Part shown: piece by piece, positions 35,166 to 43,649 of the stretch
How positions within the stretch are numbered: position 1 is the first letter of the stretch
How the letters are laid out: every line of letters begins with the position of its first letter
Source: Myxococcales bacterium
GTDB taxonomy: Bacteria > Myxococcota_A > Polyangia > Haliangiales > Haliangiaceae
Length of the DNA stretch: 64,000 nucleotides
Assembly (NCBI GenBank): GCA_016717005.1
Contig: JADJUF010000039.1
Coordinates: forward strand, 682,001 to 746,000
Direction: 5' to 3'
Notes under the pieces: generated by a model
The model's input: only the letters and a program-made list of their open reading frames with translations
Database searches by the model: none
What the model was told of the DNA's origin: nothing
Translations under genes and position numbers: made by a program

Positions 35166-35321
35166 CCGTGTCCGGCGGACCGCGCGACCAGCGCGATAAG
35201 TCAGGGGCTCAACCTGCAGACCGAGCTGATCACCTACGCGCTATCCTCGGCGACGGTGCGGAACCAGCTGGGCGAGCTGCTGGACGAGGCGACGCTCGAC
35301 GTCGCCGAGACCGGGGAATGA
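35166..35321 (+). pseudogene. Remnant of a toxin-gene 3' end (copy 2)
   Basis: An open frame without a start codon reads GLNLQTELITYALSSATVRN, then QLGELLDEATLDVAETGE and a TGA that overlaps the ATG of the following gene (ATGA). The amphipathic, protein-like sequence and the four-base overlap suggest a truncated upstream partner gene. Confidence 0.45.
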
Positions 35322-36136
35322 CCCCGCCATCGCTCGGCTTCTGGTTCATCCATCGCACGCCGCTGTTCGAGCCGACACCCGCGCGCGCGATCGCGCGGCT
35401 GCTCACCGATCCACGCTGGCCGTGGCAGCCGAGCCTCGTGCGACCGATGCACCGCACCGGCGGCCCGATCTACCCGTGGCCGAGCGGCAAGGTCGCAGCC
35501 GTCAGCCTGGGCCAGACGATCGAGGACATCATGCGCAGCGACCAGGCCGAGGCGATCCACCTCGTCCTGAGCCGCAAGGACAGCGGCAACCACGCGTGGT
35601 GCGTCGTCGACAACGGGCGCCTGAGCTCGTACCAGGAGCGCATCGCGTTCCCGATGCGAGCCGTCGGGATGTGTCGGAGCGCGGTGCCACCGGGCACGTC
35701 GATCGACGCCTGGCTCGAGCTGGTCCGCGGCCTGGCCGTGGTCACGACTGCGGTCCACGGGGTGATCTGGGTCGACACCGACGAGCGCCCGATCGTCGCC
35801 CGGCAGTTCCTGTCCGGAACCTCCCAGCCCAAGCAGCCGCCCGACCACCCCGCCAACGAGTCGTCGCGCATCGCCCGCGTGCGCGACGTGCTGGGCGAGC
35901 GCTACGTCCGGCCGCCGGGCTGGGCGACCTTCCTGCGCCGCGCGCACGTCGACGCGGTCGGCGGGCGCGACCGCCTGCTCGCCGCCGTCGCGCCGCCGGT
36001 CGTCCACGACGTCGGCGACCTGCTCTACCTCCAGCTGTCCGCCTCGGTCGCCGACGCCCTCGCGCCCGAGACCGAGGCCCGCCGCCGCGCGCTGGCTGAG
36101 CTGCTGGCGCCGATCACCGTGCCGCTCGAGGCCTGA
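35318..36136 (+). CDS. Immunity-like protein, paralogue 2
   Basis: The 272-residue product begins TPPSLGFWFIHRTPLFEPTP. The N-terminal 160 residues are clearly diverged from paralogue 1, whereas about 115 C-terminal residues are nearly identical at both protein and DNA level, ending RRRALAELLAPITVPLEA. That pattern indicates gene conversion or recent segmental duplication. The ATG overlaps the stop of a toxin-tail remnant. No signal peptide is visible, so it would act in the cytoplasm. Confidence 0.6.
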   Translation: MTPPSLGFWFIHRTPLFEPTPARAIARLLTDPRWPWQPSLVRPMHRTGGPIYPWPSGKVAAVSLGQTIEDIMRSDQAEAIHLVLSRKDSGNHAWCVVDNGRLSSYQERIAFPMRAVGMCRSAVPPGTSIDAWLELVRGLAVVTTAVHGVIWVDTDERPIVARQFLSGTSQPKQPPDHPANESSRIARVRDVLGERYVRPPGWATFLRRAHVDAVGGRDRLLAAVAPPVVHDVGDLLYLQLSASVADALAPETEARRRALAELLAPITVPLEA

Positions 36137-36188
36137 CCGCGCACGGTCGAGGCGGCTCGTGGCCGACTCGGGAGATTGACCCCGCCCC

Positions 36189-36620
36189 TCACCGCGGCCC
36201 GAGCATCCAGCGGCCGTGGGCGGTGATGCGGGCGCGCAGGCGCTGCTGGCCCTCGGGCGAGAGGTCGTAGGGGCTCCAGACGATGGCGGCGTGGAGCGTG
36301 AGCCAGGGCAGCGGATCGGCGAGGACGGCGGCCCAGGGATCGGGGACGGCGAGGGCGTAGACCAGCGAGGCGAGCTCGTCGGTGACGTCGGCGTGGGCGG
36401 CGCGCAGCTCGGCGTGGGGCAGCGCGTGGGGCGTGGTCAGCTCGACGGCGAGGGCGCGCGGCTGGTCCCAGACCTCGCCGAGCAGCGCCACCCGGTGCGC
36501 GCGGGCGGTGCCGGCGGCGACGGCGGGCCACTCGAGCGCGAGGTACGTGCGGTGACGCGACACCTGCTGCCGGGCCAGGGTCGGCGCGGTCAGCAGGTCG
36601 GAGGGCTCGGGCGGCGGCAT
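36189..36620 (-). CDS. Hypothetical protein, 143 residues
   Basis: The protein contains RQQVSRHRTYLALEWPAVAA, AVLADPLPWLTLHAAIVWSP and ends in LRARITAHGRWMLGPR. I recognise no family and see no signal peptide. The ATG follows a purine-rich AGTAGGGGG. The genes converge with a 52-base gap on the left. Confidence 0.5.
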   Translation of the reverse strand: MPPPEPSDLLTAPTLARQQVSRHRTYLALEWPAVAAGTARAHRVALLGEVWDQPRALAVELTTPHALPHAELRAAHADVTDELASLVYALAVPDPWAAVLADPLPWLTLHAAIVWSPYDLSPEGQQRLRARITAHGRWMLGPR

Positions 36621-36713
36621 CCCCCTACTGATCGATCACGACCGCCGCAGCCTGCGCGGCGGTGGCGGGCCGGAGACTGGCCACCTCGGCCTGAACCGGG
36701 CGACACTGGCGCC

Positions 36714-37736
36714 GTGCCGAAGTCGAGAGAGGTCGTCGGACGACGTGCGGATTCGCAGCAGCTGGTGCGGCAGTGGGCGCTCTTGCGGCTGCTGGCGGCG
36801 TCGGGCCGGGCGTTCGGCGTGCGCGAGCTGGCCGAGCAGCTCGGCGTCAGCAAGGCGACGATCGAGCGCGACCTGGCCACGCTCGAGCGCGACTTCGCGC
36901 TGATCGAGGAGGAGGCCGGGCGCCAGAAGAAGGTCTATCGGCTCGATCAGCAGGTGCGCGCGCTCGAGAGCCTGACCTTCGGCACCACCGAGCTGCTGGC
37001 GCTGCACGCGGCGCTGGCCGGCCTGGCGGGCCTGGGCGGCACGCCGATCCACGACGATCTGCGCGCGCTCGCGCTCAAGCTGCGCGGGTTCCTGAGCCCG
37101 CGCCACAACGGCGGGCTCGACGCGCTGGCCCGGGTGTTCGCGAGCCACGCCCGCGGCTACGTCGACCACGGCGGCCAGCAGGAGCTGATCGATCAGCTGA
37201 CCGACGCGATCGCCCGCCGCCGCCGCTGCACGCTCACCTACCACGCGGCCTGGCAGGGCACGACCCGGCGCCACGCGGCCCGGCCGCTGCGCCTGATCTG
37301 GCACCGCTCGGCGCTGTACCTGCTGGCGTGCCTGGGCGAGCACGAACGCATCACGACGCTGGCGGTGCAGCGCATCGCCGCGCTCGAGATCGGCCGCGAG
37401 CCGTTCCCCGCGCCGCGGGTCGACGTCGACGAGCACGCCCGGCGCGCGTTCGGCATCTTCGTCAGCGACGCCGAGGAGGACGTCGAGATCGTCTTCGACC
37501 AGAGCATCGCGTGGCGGCTCGAGGAGCGCACGTTCCACCCCGACGAGCGCAAGGCCCGCGACCGCGACGGCCGGCTGCGCTACCGCGTGCGCTCGAGCGC
37601 GCAGTGGGAGATCGTGCCGTGGGTGCTGGGCTTCGGCCCGCTGGCCGAGCTGGTCGCGCCGGCGAGCTGGCGCGCGGCGATCGCGCAGTCGCTGGCCGAC
37701 TCCGCGGCGCGCTATCCGACCCCGCCGGCTACGTGA
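36714..37736 (+). CDS. WYL-domain transcriptional regulator
   Basis: The 340-residue protein has an N-terminal winged helix (VRQWALLRLLAASGRAFGVR, ELAEQLGVSKATIERDLATL) and a WYL ligand-binding domain (CTLTYHAAWQGTTRRHAARP, LRLIWHRSALYLLAC), in which the usual W-Y-L positions read W-H-S-L-Y-L. The C-terminal WCX region contains VEIVFDQSIAWRLEERTF. WYL regulators sense nucleic-acid ligands or stress and often control phage defence or DNA repair genes. The start is GTG with GACACT six bases upstream. Its last 22 codons have been tandemly duplicated downstream. Confidence 0.85.
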   Translation: MPKSREVVGRRADSQQLVRQWALLRLLAASGRAFGVRELAEQLGVSKATIERDLATLERDFALIEEEAGRQKKVYRLDQQVRALESLTFGTTELLALHAALAGLAGLGGTPIHDDLRALALKLRGFLSPRHNGGLDALARVFASHARGYVDHGGQQELIDQLTDAIARRRRCTLTYHAAWQGTTRRHAARPLRLIWHRSALYLLACLGEHERITTLAVQRIAALEIGREPFPAPRVDVDEHARRAFGIFVSDAEEDVEIVFDQSIAWRLEERTFHPDERKARDRDGRLRYRVRSSAQWEIVPWVLGFGPLAELVAPASWRAAIAQSLADSAARYPTPPAT

Positions 37737-37880
37737 GCCGCGCGGCGATCGCGCGGTCGCTGGCCGACACCACCGCGCGCCACGCGACCCGCCGGCCGGG
37801 TCCGTGGGCCGCCGCGCGGCGACCGCGGAGTCGCTCGCCGACACCGCGGCGCGCTACCCAACACCGGACGCGTCCGGTGC
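37671..37880. repeat. Tandem duplication of the WYL gene's 3' end
   Basis: Copies begin at 37671, 37739 and 37813 with CGCGCGGCGA. They read RAAIAQSLADSAARYPTPPA in the gene, then RAAIARSLADTTARHATRRP and RAATAESLADTAARYPTP out of the gene. The third copy runs into an 18-base perfect palindrome (CACCGGACGCGTCCGGTG) and the 3' end of the convergent lipoprotein gene. Confidence 0.75.
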
Positions 37881-39104
37881 GCGGCGGCGCCACGCGACCG
37901 CGAGCGCGAGCGCCAGCCCCGGGACCAGCGGCGGCGCGCCCCCGCCGGTCGAGCAGCCGCCCTCGGCGGGCAGGTCGTACTCGCGCGCGATCGTCACCTG
38001 GTCGGTCGCGGCGCCGTCGACCGGGCGCAGGTCGACGCGGGCCTCGTCGCCGCGGATGTGGAGCGCGAGGACGTAGCTGCGCGCGAGGGCGCCGACCGCG
38101 GCCAGGGTCTCGCCGTCGAGGCCGGTCCAGGCCACGCGGGCCGCGACGAGCGCGTCGTCGACGAACCACGCGGTGTGGTCGTCGGTCGCCAGGAACCCGC
38201 CGGGGCCCGGGACCCAGGTCCGCGGCAGCTCGGCCAGCGCCAGCGGCGACGCGGCCTCGACCGCCGACCCGCCGGCGGGATCGAGGCGCAGCTCGACCAG
38301 CACCGGCGGCGGCGGCTCGGCCGACCACGCGCACGGCCGGCGCATCGTCAGCAGGCGATAGCCGTCGACGGCGGTCAGCAGCGCGCGGACGTCGCCGAGG
38401 CAACCGACCGCGGTGTCGGCGTCGACCGCGAGCACCCGCGGCCCGCCGACGACCGCGCCGTCGTGGAGCGCCACGGCCTCGAGCTCGAGCGGCCGCGACG
38501 GGTTGAGGCGCCAGCCGCGCCGCACACCGCGGGTCATGAGCACGCCGCCGGCGCCGTCGGTGGCGAGCTGGAACGTGCCGTTCTGGTCGTCGGGATCGAG
38601 CACGATCGGCTCGACGCGGGCGCCGATCGCGCCGTCGGCGAACACCCGCGCGACCTGCACCCGATAGCGCTCCTCGACGGCGGCCCACTCGGTCCACGCC
38701 ACGAACGGGTTGGCGCCGCCGTTGTACGACGTCGCGGTCACCAGCGTCTGCCCGGCGAGCCCGGGCCAGATCGCGAGCGTGCCGTGCAGCGCGATCGCGC
38801 TCGGGGTCAGGTCGCCGGCCGGGCGGCCGCCGTCGTCGAGCGGCGCCTCGAGCAGCGCCTCCTGCCCGTCGCCCCGCTGGATCACGAACACGCGGTCCGG
38901 GGCGACCGCGGCGGCCGCGAAGCTGATGTGCGGCGGCGGCGGATCGACGTGGCTGCCCCCGCCGCCGCGGCCGCTGCAGGTGCCGTCGTCGCCAGGCACC
39001 CACAGGCACGAGCCATCGGCGTGCTGGGTACATCCGGCCAGCGCTGACGCTGCGGCGACCACGAGCGTGGCCAGGGTGGTCACGGCGAACGCGGGGCGAG
39101 CCAT
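37854..39104 (-). CDS. Surface lipoprotein with MYXO-CTERM-like tail
   Basis: The 416-residue protein has a lipoprotein signal (TTLATLVVAAASALAGC, lipobox LAGC), a Gly/Pro linker and a central region with repeated blade-like motifs (RVFVIQRGDGQEALLEAPLD, YRVQVARVFADGAIGARVEP) that suggest a beta-propeller. It ends GGCSTGGGAPPLVPGLALAL, AVAWRRRAP: a Cys-containing Gly stretch, hydrophobic helix and Arg cluster, like the MYXO-CTERM sorting signal. Having both an N-terminal lipobox and this tail is notable. The start was set at the Met ten codons after the first ATG because it gives a standard signal peptide. Confidence 0.7.
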   Translation of the reverse strand: MARPAFAVTTLATLVVAAASALAGCTQHADGSCLWVPGDDGTCSGRGGGGSHVDPPPPHISFAAAAVAPDRVFVIQRGDGQEALLEAPLDDGGRPAGDLTPSAIALHGTLAIWPGLAGQTLVTATSYNGGANPFVAWTEWAAVEERYRVQVARVFADGAIGARVEPIVLDPDDQNGTFQLATDGAGGVLMTRGVRRGWRLNPSRPLELEAVALHDGAVVGGPRVLAVDADTAVGCLGDVRALLTAVDGYRLLTMRRPCAWSAEPPPPVLVELRLDPAGGSAVEAASPLALAELPRTWVPGPGGFLATDDHTAWFVDDALVAARVAWTGLDGETLAAVGALARSYVLALHIRGDEARVDLRPVDGAATDQVTIAREYDLPAEGGCSTGGGAPPLVPGLALALAVAWRRRAPDASGVG

Positions 39105-39294
39105 CGCCGCCACGCACTGCAACGCCCAGGCCACGCCGAAGTCCGCGTCGGCGCGTGCGGCGGGCGTCCGATCTTCCCCACGCGCGCGCCGCGGGCGGCA
39201 CAGATCGGACAGCGCCGCGGCACCCGCTCCGTCGGGCGCGACCGCCCGCGCAGATCAGGCGTACGCGCACACGCGCGTGGGGTCGAGCGATCGC

Positions 39295-39897
39295 TCACCC
39301 GCAGGCGCACTCGGCGTGCTCGATCGGCGGCGCCGCGGCCGGCCGCGGGAACACCAGCGGCTCGTCGGCGCAGACCAGCGGCCCGACGTGGTGGTTGGGG
39401 CCGACGCCGTCGCTGGTCAGCGACCAGCAGAACCGCGCGATGTAGTCGCCCGGCGCCAGGAACGTCGCGCGTTCGCAGGTCAGGTTCGACGTCGAACAGG
39501 TCTCGCGCTCGAACACCCGCACGTCCCAGCTCCAGTCGAGCGCGGTGCCGCGCGCGAGCTCGGTGACCTCGGGCTGGGCCTGGCCGCACACCGGACAGCT
39601 GCCGCAGCTCGCGCAGTCGCACAGACCGCAGTCGTCGAGGATGGCCAGGGCCGGGCCGCCACCGACCGGGTGGATCGTCAGCCAGCCCTGGCCGCCGGCC
39701 CCGGTGCCCGACTGCACGAAGATCGAGTCAGGCACGTCGCTCTGGTACGACAGCCGGAACGTGATGGCCTCGGGCGGCGCGGCGTCGAGCGTCGGCGCGT
39801 CGATCACCGGCTGGTCCTGACCGCCGCCGCAGCCGGCCAGCGCCAGGCCGACCGCCGCGGCGGCGCCGATCGATGCGCGCGTGATCATGGCGTTCAT
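39295..39897 (-). CDS. Cysteine-rich lipoprotein
   Basis: The 200-residue product starts MNAMITRASIGAAAAVGLAL with lipobox LAGC. AGGTG lies six bases before this ATG, which decides between four closely spaced Met codons. The mature part has a Cys cluster (DDCGLCDCASCGSCPVCGQA), a WSWDVRVFERETCSTSNLTC segment and a C-terminal CACG. The Cys knot lies in the middle of a predicted beta domain. Function unknown. Confidence 0.65.
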   Translation of the reverse strand: MNAMITRASIGAAAAVGLALAGCGGGQDQPVIDAPTLDAAPPEAITFRLSYQSDVPDSIFVQSGTGAGGQGWLTIHPVGGGPALAILDDCGLCDCASCGSCPVCGQAQPEVTELARGTALDWSWDVRVFERETCSTSNLTCERATFLAPGDYIARFCWSLTSDGVGPNHHVGPLVCADEPLVFPRPAAAPPIEHAECACG

Positions 39898-40647
39898 CAT
39901 CATCACCTGCAGCGCAGCATACGATGTGCCAGCGCAAGCGTGCGCGTTCACGGCGCCGGCCCGCAGAATCCCGAGGACGAGCCACGGACCTCCGAGCGCG
40001 ACCGCGCGCCACGTGCGCCCGCGCGCGATTTTGTGATTGACGATCGCGCGGACATTCCGTAGAAGCGTCCTTGTCTCGTCGCCGTCAGCGGCGAGGCACC
40101 TGGCGGGAGGGCAGAGGTCAGGCGTCGCAGGTCGCGTCGCGCTCCTCGGTCGGCACGCTGGCGCACGCCCCCCACGGCGTGTTCGCAGGTTCGTGTCCCG
40201 ACGCCACCCCGTCAGTCAGGGAAAGAGGGTTCGACTCCCTCCAGCTCCGCCCACTCTGGAGCTGACGCCGAACGGCAAGGCACTGGGTCGCCATCCCAGC
40301 TCCCGACGCTGCCGCTGCCCACCAGCAGCACTCGCTCGCAGCGAAAAAACTTGGCCGGTCGGACGTGGCCGGGCCCGGCGGTGGTGCTCGCACCATCGCC
40401 ACCCGCTCCTCGTCCGGGCGTCGCGCCGAACCGCGTGTCACCGGGCCCAGCCTCGCCGAATCGTCGACGAGGTCCGGCCCGCCTGCCCCGCGCGCCGCCG
40501 CGCCGCCCGCCCGGGGTCGGTCCCCCGCGCGCGCCGGTCGCGTGACGTCGACGTCTCGGACGTCGGCTCAGCGCCACCGCCGCGTCGGTCGGCCCGGTCG
40601 CCTCCGACCTCCTTTCTCCATCCCCCTGCAAGAGAGGCAGGTGTCCC
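39898..40647. other. Long intergenic region with a tRNA-like element
   Basis: About 750 bases separate the divergent lipoprotein and slipin genes. The centre holds the permuted tRNA-like element; a second, weaker T-arm-like piece (GCAGGTTCGTGTCCCGACGC) lies near 40170-40205. No tmRNA tag frame, coding frame or repeat was found in the rest. Confidence 0.6.
40225..40299 (+). tRNA. tRNA-like element with 3' half before 5' half (candidate permuted tRNA)
   Basis: In order on the plus strand: a T-arm (GAGGG, loop TTCGACT, CCCTC), acceptor 3' strand CAGCTCC, nine spacer bases GCCCACTCT, then acceptor 5' strand GGAGCTG, bases AC, D-arm (GCC, loop GAACGGCAA, GGC), A, and anticodon arm (CTGGG, loop TCGCCAT, CCCAG). 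The acceptor pairs 7/7, the T-stem 5/5 and the anticodon stem 5/5, and the D-loop has A14, G18G19 and A21. The anticodon would be GCC (Gly), but base 33 is C instead of U and base 8 is A instead of U. It could also be a recombined relic of ordinary tRNA genes. No conventional 5' half exists upstream. Confidence 0.4.
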
Positions 40648-41733
40648 ATGAAGCACGTCACGATCCCGATCACCCAGCGCGCCATCCTCACCAAGCACGG
40701 CGTGCCCCTGCGTCCGCTCGCGCCCGGCAAGCACAGCTTCTGGACCAGCGCCTACGACGTCCTGCGCTTCGAGCGCGCCGAGCTGGTGTTCGACGCCGCG
40801 CCCGAGGTCCGCGCGGTCATGCCGGTCGGCTGGTACGCCGAGGCCGCGGTCGGGCCGCGTCAGCGCGGCGTCCTGTGGAAGAACGACCGCCCGGTGAAGT
40901 TCCTGCGGCCGGGCCTGCACCGCTACTGGATCGGCGACGCCGCGGTCGAGCTGCGCGCGTACGAGATCGACCAGCCGATGCCCGAGCTCACCGAGGAGCT
41001 GCGCGCGCTCATCCCGGCCAACGAGCTGGTCGACGTCACCGTGCTGCACCACCAGCGCGGCCTCAAGTACGTGAGCGGCCGCTTCGTCGAGCAGCTCGGC
41101 CCCGGTCGGTACCTGTTCTGGAACCCGCCCGACGCCAAGGTCGCGATCGCGGCCCTCGACACCCGCCTGCAGCTCCTGGCGGTGCCGGCCCAGGAGCTGA
41201 TGACCAAGGACAAGGTCACGCTGCGCCTGACGCTGACGCTCGAGTACGCGCCGACCGATCTGCCGGTGGCGATCCACGCGGTCGCCGACCTGAAGGACGC
41301 GCTGTACCTGGAGGTCCAGCTGGCCGCGCGCGACTACGTCGGCGCGACCACGCTCGACGAGCTGCTCGAGGGCCGCGAGGCCATGACGCGCTACCTCGAG
41401 AGCCGGGTCGTGCCGCGGGCCAAGGACGTCGGCGTCGCGGTCCACCGGGTCGGCGTCAAGGACGTGGTCCTGCCGGGCGAGATGAAGACCCTGCTCAACC
41501 GCGTCATCGAGGCCGAGAAGGAGGCCGCGGCCAACGTCATCACCCGGCGCGAGGAGGCGGCGGCGACCCGCAGCATGGCCAACACCGCGCGCGTGTTCGC
41601 GGAGCAGCCGCTGCTCCTCGAGCTCAAGCGGCTCGAGACCTTGAAGGAGGTCGCGGGCAAGGTCGGCGCGATCAAGCTGGTGATGGGCGCCGAGGGCGTG
41701 ACCGGCCTGCTCGGCGACGGCAAGCGGCCGTGA
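40648..41733 (+). CDS. Slipin/SPFH (band 7) family protein
   Basis: The 361-residue protein has a short N-terminal region (TIPITQRAILTKHGVPLRPL), a second similar block (VGPRQRGVLWKNDRPVKFLR) and a band-7 core (DVTVLHHQRGLKYVSGRFVE, LMTKDKVTLRLTLTLEYAPT, LESRVVPRAKDVGVAVHRVG). The charged coiled helix EAEKEAAANVITRREEAAAT follows, as in stomatin/slipin oligomers that organise membranes. There is no clear N-terminal transmembrane helix, so membrane association may be peripheral. AGGCAGGT precedes the ATG. Confidence 0.8.
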   Translation: MKHVTIPITQRAILTKHGVPLRPLAPGKHSFWTSAYDVLRFERAELVFDAAPEVRAVMPVGWYAEAAVGPRQRGVLWKNDRPVKFLRPGLHRYWIGDAAVELRAYEIDQPMPELTEELRALIPANELVDVTVLHHQRGLKYVSGRFVEQLGPGRYLFWNPPDAKVAIAALDTRLQLLAVPAQELMTKDKVTLRLTLTLEYAPTDLPVAIHAVADLKDALYLEVQLAARDYVGATTLDELLEGREAMTRYLESRVVPRAKDVGVAVHRVGVKDVVLPGEMKTLLNRVIEAEKEAAANVITRREEAAATRSMANTARVFAEQPLLLELKRLETLKEVAGKVGAIKLVMGAEGVTGLLGDGKRP

Positions 41734-41745
41734 CCCGCCGACGGC

Positions 41746-42531
41746 TCACGGCCGCGGCGGCGTGACGAACGGGGGCCGGGCCTCGACCTCGGCCAGGTCG
41801 GGCGCGGCGTAGTAGGCCGCGACCTGGGCCTTGTACTCGGGGCGGGTGTAGACCTCGGCGCACGGCCGGTCGATCGCGTCGGCGATCACCGTCGCCACCT
41901 CGGCCACCGGCTGGGCGCCGGGGATCGCGCGCGAGTCGACGCCGCCGTGGCGAGCGTTGGCGCCGAACTCGGTCGCGACCACGCCCGGCAGGACCAGGGT
42001 CACGTGCAGGTCGGGCGACGCCGCGCGCAGCTCGACGCGCAGGTTGGCCGTGAGCGCGTTGAGCGCGTGCTTGGCGGCGCTGTAGGCCGCGCGCGGGCCG
42101 AACAGCGGGATGCGGCCGAGCACCGACGACACGTTGACGATGTGGCCGCGGCCGCGCGCGCGGAAGTGCGGCAGCGCCGCCTGCACACCGTACATCACCG
42201 CCTTGACGTTGATCAGCCACATCTCGTCGAGGTCGTCGTCGGTGACCTCGGACGCCGGCCGGGTGATGCCGCGCCCGGCGTTGTTGACCAGCACGTCGAG
42301 GTGGCCGAACCGCGCCACGGTCTCGGCCACGGCCCGCTCGAGGTCGGCGCGGCGGGTGACGTCGGCGACGATGGCGTGGGCCCGGGGCCCGGCCCGGCCG
42401 GCGGCCGCGGCCAGGGCGTCGGCCCGGCGCGCCAGCAGCACCGGCGTGCCGCCCCGGCGACCGACCTCCTCGGCGAGCGCCGCCCCGATGCCGGCGCTGG
42501 CCCCGGTGATCATGACGATCTTGTCGTTCAT
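41746..42531 (-). CDS. Short-chain dehydrogenase/reductase
   Basis: The 261-residue classical SDR has the cofactor motif VMITGASAGIGAALAEEVG, LDVLVNNAGRG, the catalytic Ser in HIVNVSSVLGRIPLF and YSAAKHALNALTANL with the catalytic Tyr and Lys. It is an NAD(P)-dependent oxidoreductase of unknown substrate. TAGAGT lies exactly six bases before the ATG and there is no Shine-Dalgarno, giving a clear leaderless start. It converges with the slipin gene across 12 bases. Confidence 0.9.
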   Translation of the reverse strand: MNDKIVMITGASAGIGAALAEEVGRRGGTPVLLARRADALAAAAGRAGPRAHAIVADVTRRADLERAVAETVARFGHLDVLVNNAGRGITRPASEVTDDDLDEMWLINVKAVMYGVQAALPHFRARGRGHIVNVSSVLGRIPLFGPRAAYSAAKHALNALTANLRVELRAASPDLHVTLVLPGVVATEFGANARHGGVDSRAIPGAQPVAEVATVIADAIDRPCAEVYTRPEYKAQVAAYYAAPDLAEVEARPPFVTPPRP

Positions 42532-42537
42532 GGGCGC

Positions 42538-42543
42538 ACTCTA
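42538..42543 (-). promoter_or_regulatory. -10-like hexamer TAGAGT, leaderless start
   Basis: TAGAGT on the minus strand ends six bases before the SDR ATG. Confidence 0.5.
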
Positions 42544-42626
42544 CGACGGTCCGGTCCGCGGGCCAGCGCCAAGCCGGCCCCAGCCTTTGCGATCGCCGCG
42601 CGGATCTGGTGTAGTCCGCGCCTTCC

Positions 42627-43649
42627 ATGCGCGCCGTGTCCCCGACCCGTTTCGCCTCGCTGTGCCTCCTCGCCCTCGCGCTCGCCGGCGCCGCCGCCTG
42701 CGACCACAAGGAGCGTCGAACCGACAACCCCGCGCAGACCGCGTGGACCAGCGCCGAGCGCGGCATGGTCGCGCGCATGTCGGGCCTGCGCGATCGCCAG
42801 AAGATCCTGTCCGGGCGCATCTCGGCGCTGGCCGTGCCCGAGGGCACCGAGGACGCCAACCTGACCCAGACCATCGCCGACCTCCAGGGCGCGCTCGGCA
42901 CGATCGACGGCGCGTGCACCGCCGCCGACAAGGCGCTCGAGCAGGCCCGGGCCAACGCCGCCGCCGCGCTGGCGTCGCCGGATCGCATCGCCGCCGAGCG
43001 CCAGGTCACCGCCGGCGCCAACACCTTCGCGGCGAGCGCCCAGGCCGCCGAGGCGGTGATGGGCCAGATCGAGCCTCGGGTCGTCCAGGGCGAGCAGATC
43101 ATGAAGCGGCTCATGGCGATCGTCGCCGCCGAGGTCGCGCGCCTGCAGCGCCTCGCCGCCGAGGGCGGCAGCATCGACTTCTCGGACATCGACTTCCAGG
43201 CCGGCTCGGCCGAGTTCGACTTCACCCACGCGACCAGCAAGGCGACGCTCGAGCGCCTGGCGAGGTTCGGCGCCAGCTGCCCCGAGCTGCGGTTCAGCAT
43301 CTCGGGCCACACCTCGAAGGAGGGCGCCGCCGCCGCGAACCGTACGCTCAGCCTCGCGCGCGCCGACGCGGTCAAGGGCTACCTGGTCGCCCAGGGCGTC
43401 GCCGCCGAGAAGATCGTGCGCACCGCCGGCCTCGGCTCGACGACGACGTTGATCGACGAGCCCGACCCCGAGTCGCCGGCGGCGGCGGCCATGCCCGCGG
43501 CGCAGCTCGATCTGATCCGCCGGCGCAACCGCCGCGTGAACGTCGAGGTCGTGACGCCGTGCCCCCCGACGCCGTCCGCGCCGCCGTCGACCGACGCGCC
43601 GCCGACGCCGCCGACCGCCGAGCGCGTCCCCGCCGCCGCGCCGCACTGA
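42627..43649 (+). CDS. OmpA-family peptidoglycan-binding lipoprotein
   Basis: The 340-residue protein has a signal with lipobox AAAC (LCLLALALAGAAACDHKE), then a helical region (AADKALEQARANAAAALASP) and a C-terminal OmpA domain of roughly residues 190-310: IDFSDIDFQAGSAEFDFTHA, LRFSISGHTSKEGAAAANRT, LARADAVKGYLVAQGVAAEK and RRRNRRVNVEV. The NRTLSLARA and R-R-N-R motifs bind diaminopimelate of peptidoglycan. A Pro/Thr-rich tail follows. Likely an outer-membrane anchor to the cell wall. A double-hairpin element starts at its stop codon. Confidence 0.85.
   Translation: MRAVSPTRFASLCLLALALAGAAACDHKERRTDNPAQTAWTSAERGMVARMSGLRDRQKILSGRISALAVPEGTEDANLTQTIADLQGALGTIDGACTAADKALEQARANAAAALASPDRIAAERQVTAGANTFAASAQAAEAVMGQIEPRVVQGEQIMKRLMAIVAAEVARLQRLAAEGGSIDFSDIDFQAGSAEFDFTHATSKATLERLARFGASCPELRFSISGHTSKEGAAAANRTLSLARADAVKGYLVAQGVAAEKIVRTAGLGSTTTLIDEPDPESPAAAAMPAAQLDLIRRRNRRVNVEVVTPCPPTPSAPPSTDAPPTPPTAERVPAAAPH

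Noticed and set aside
37862..37879. Perfect 18-base palindrome as an operator or terminator
   Set aside because: It lies inside the 3' coding end of the convergent lipoprotein gene and has no T-run; it is recorded with the repeat only.
40211..40320. tmRNA (ssrA) 3' end suggested by GGTTCGACTCCC with CAGCTCC
   Set aside because: The matching 5' strand is followed by a D-arm and anticodon arm and lacks the tmRNA D-like TTCGACGGG sequence; no tag reading frame ending Ala-Ala was found within 400 bases on either side.
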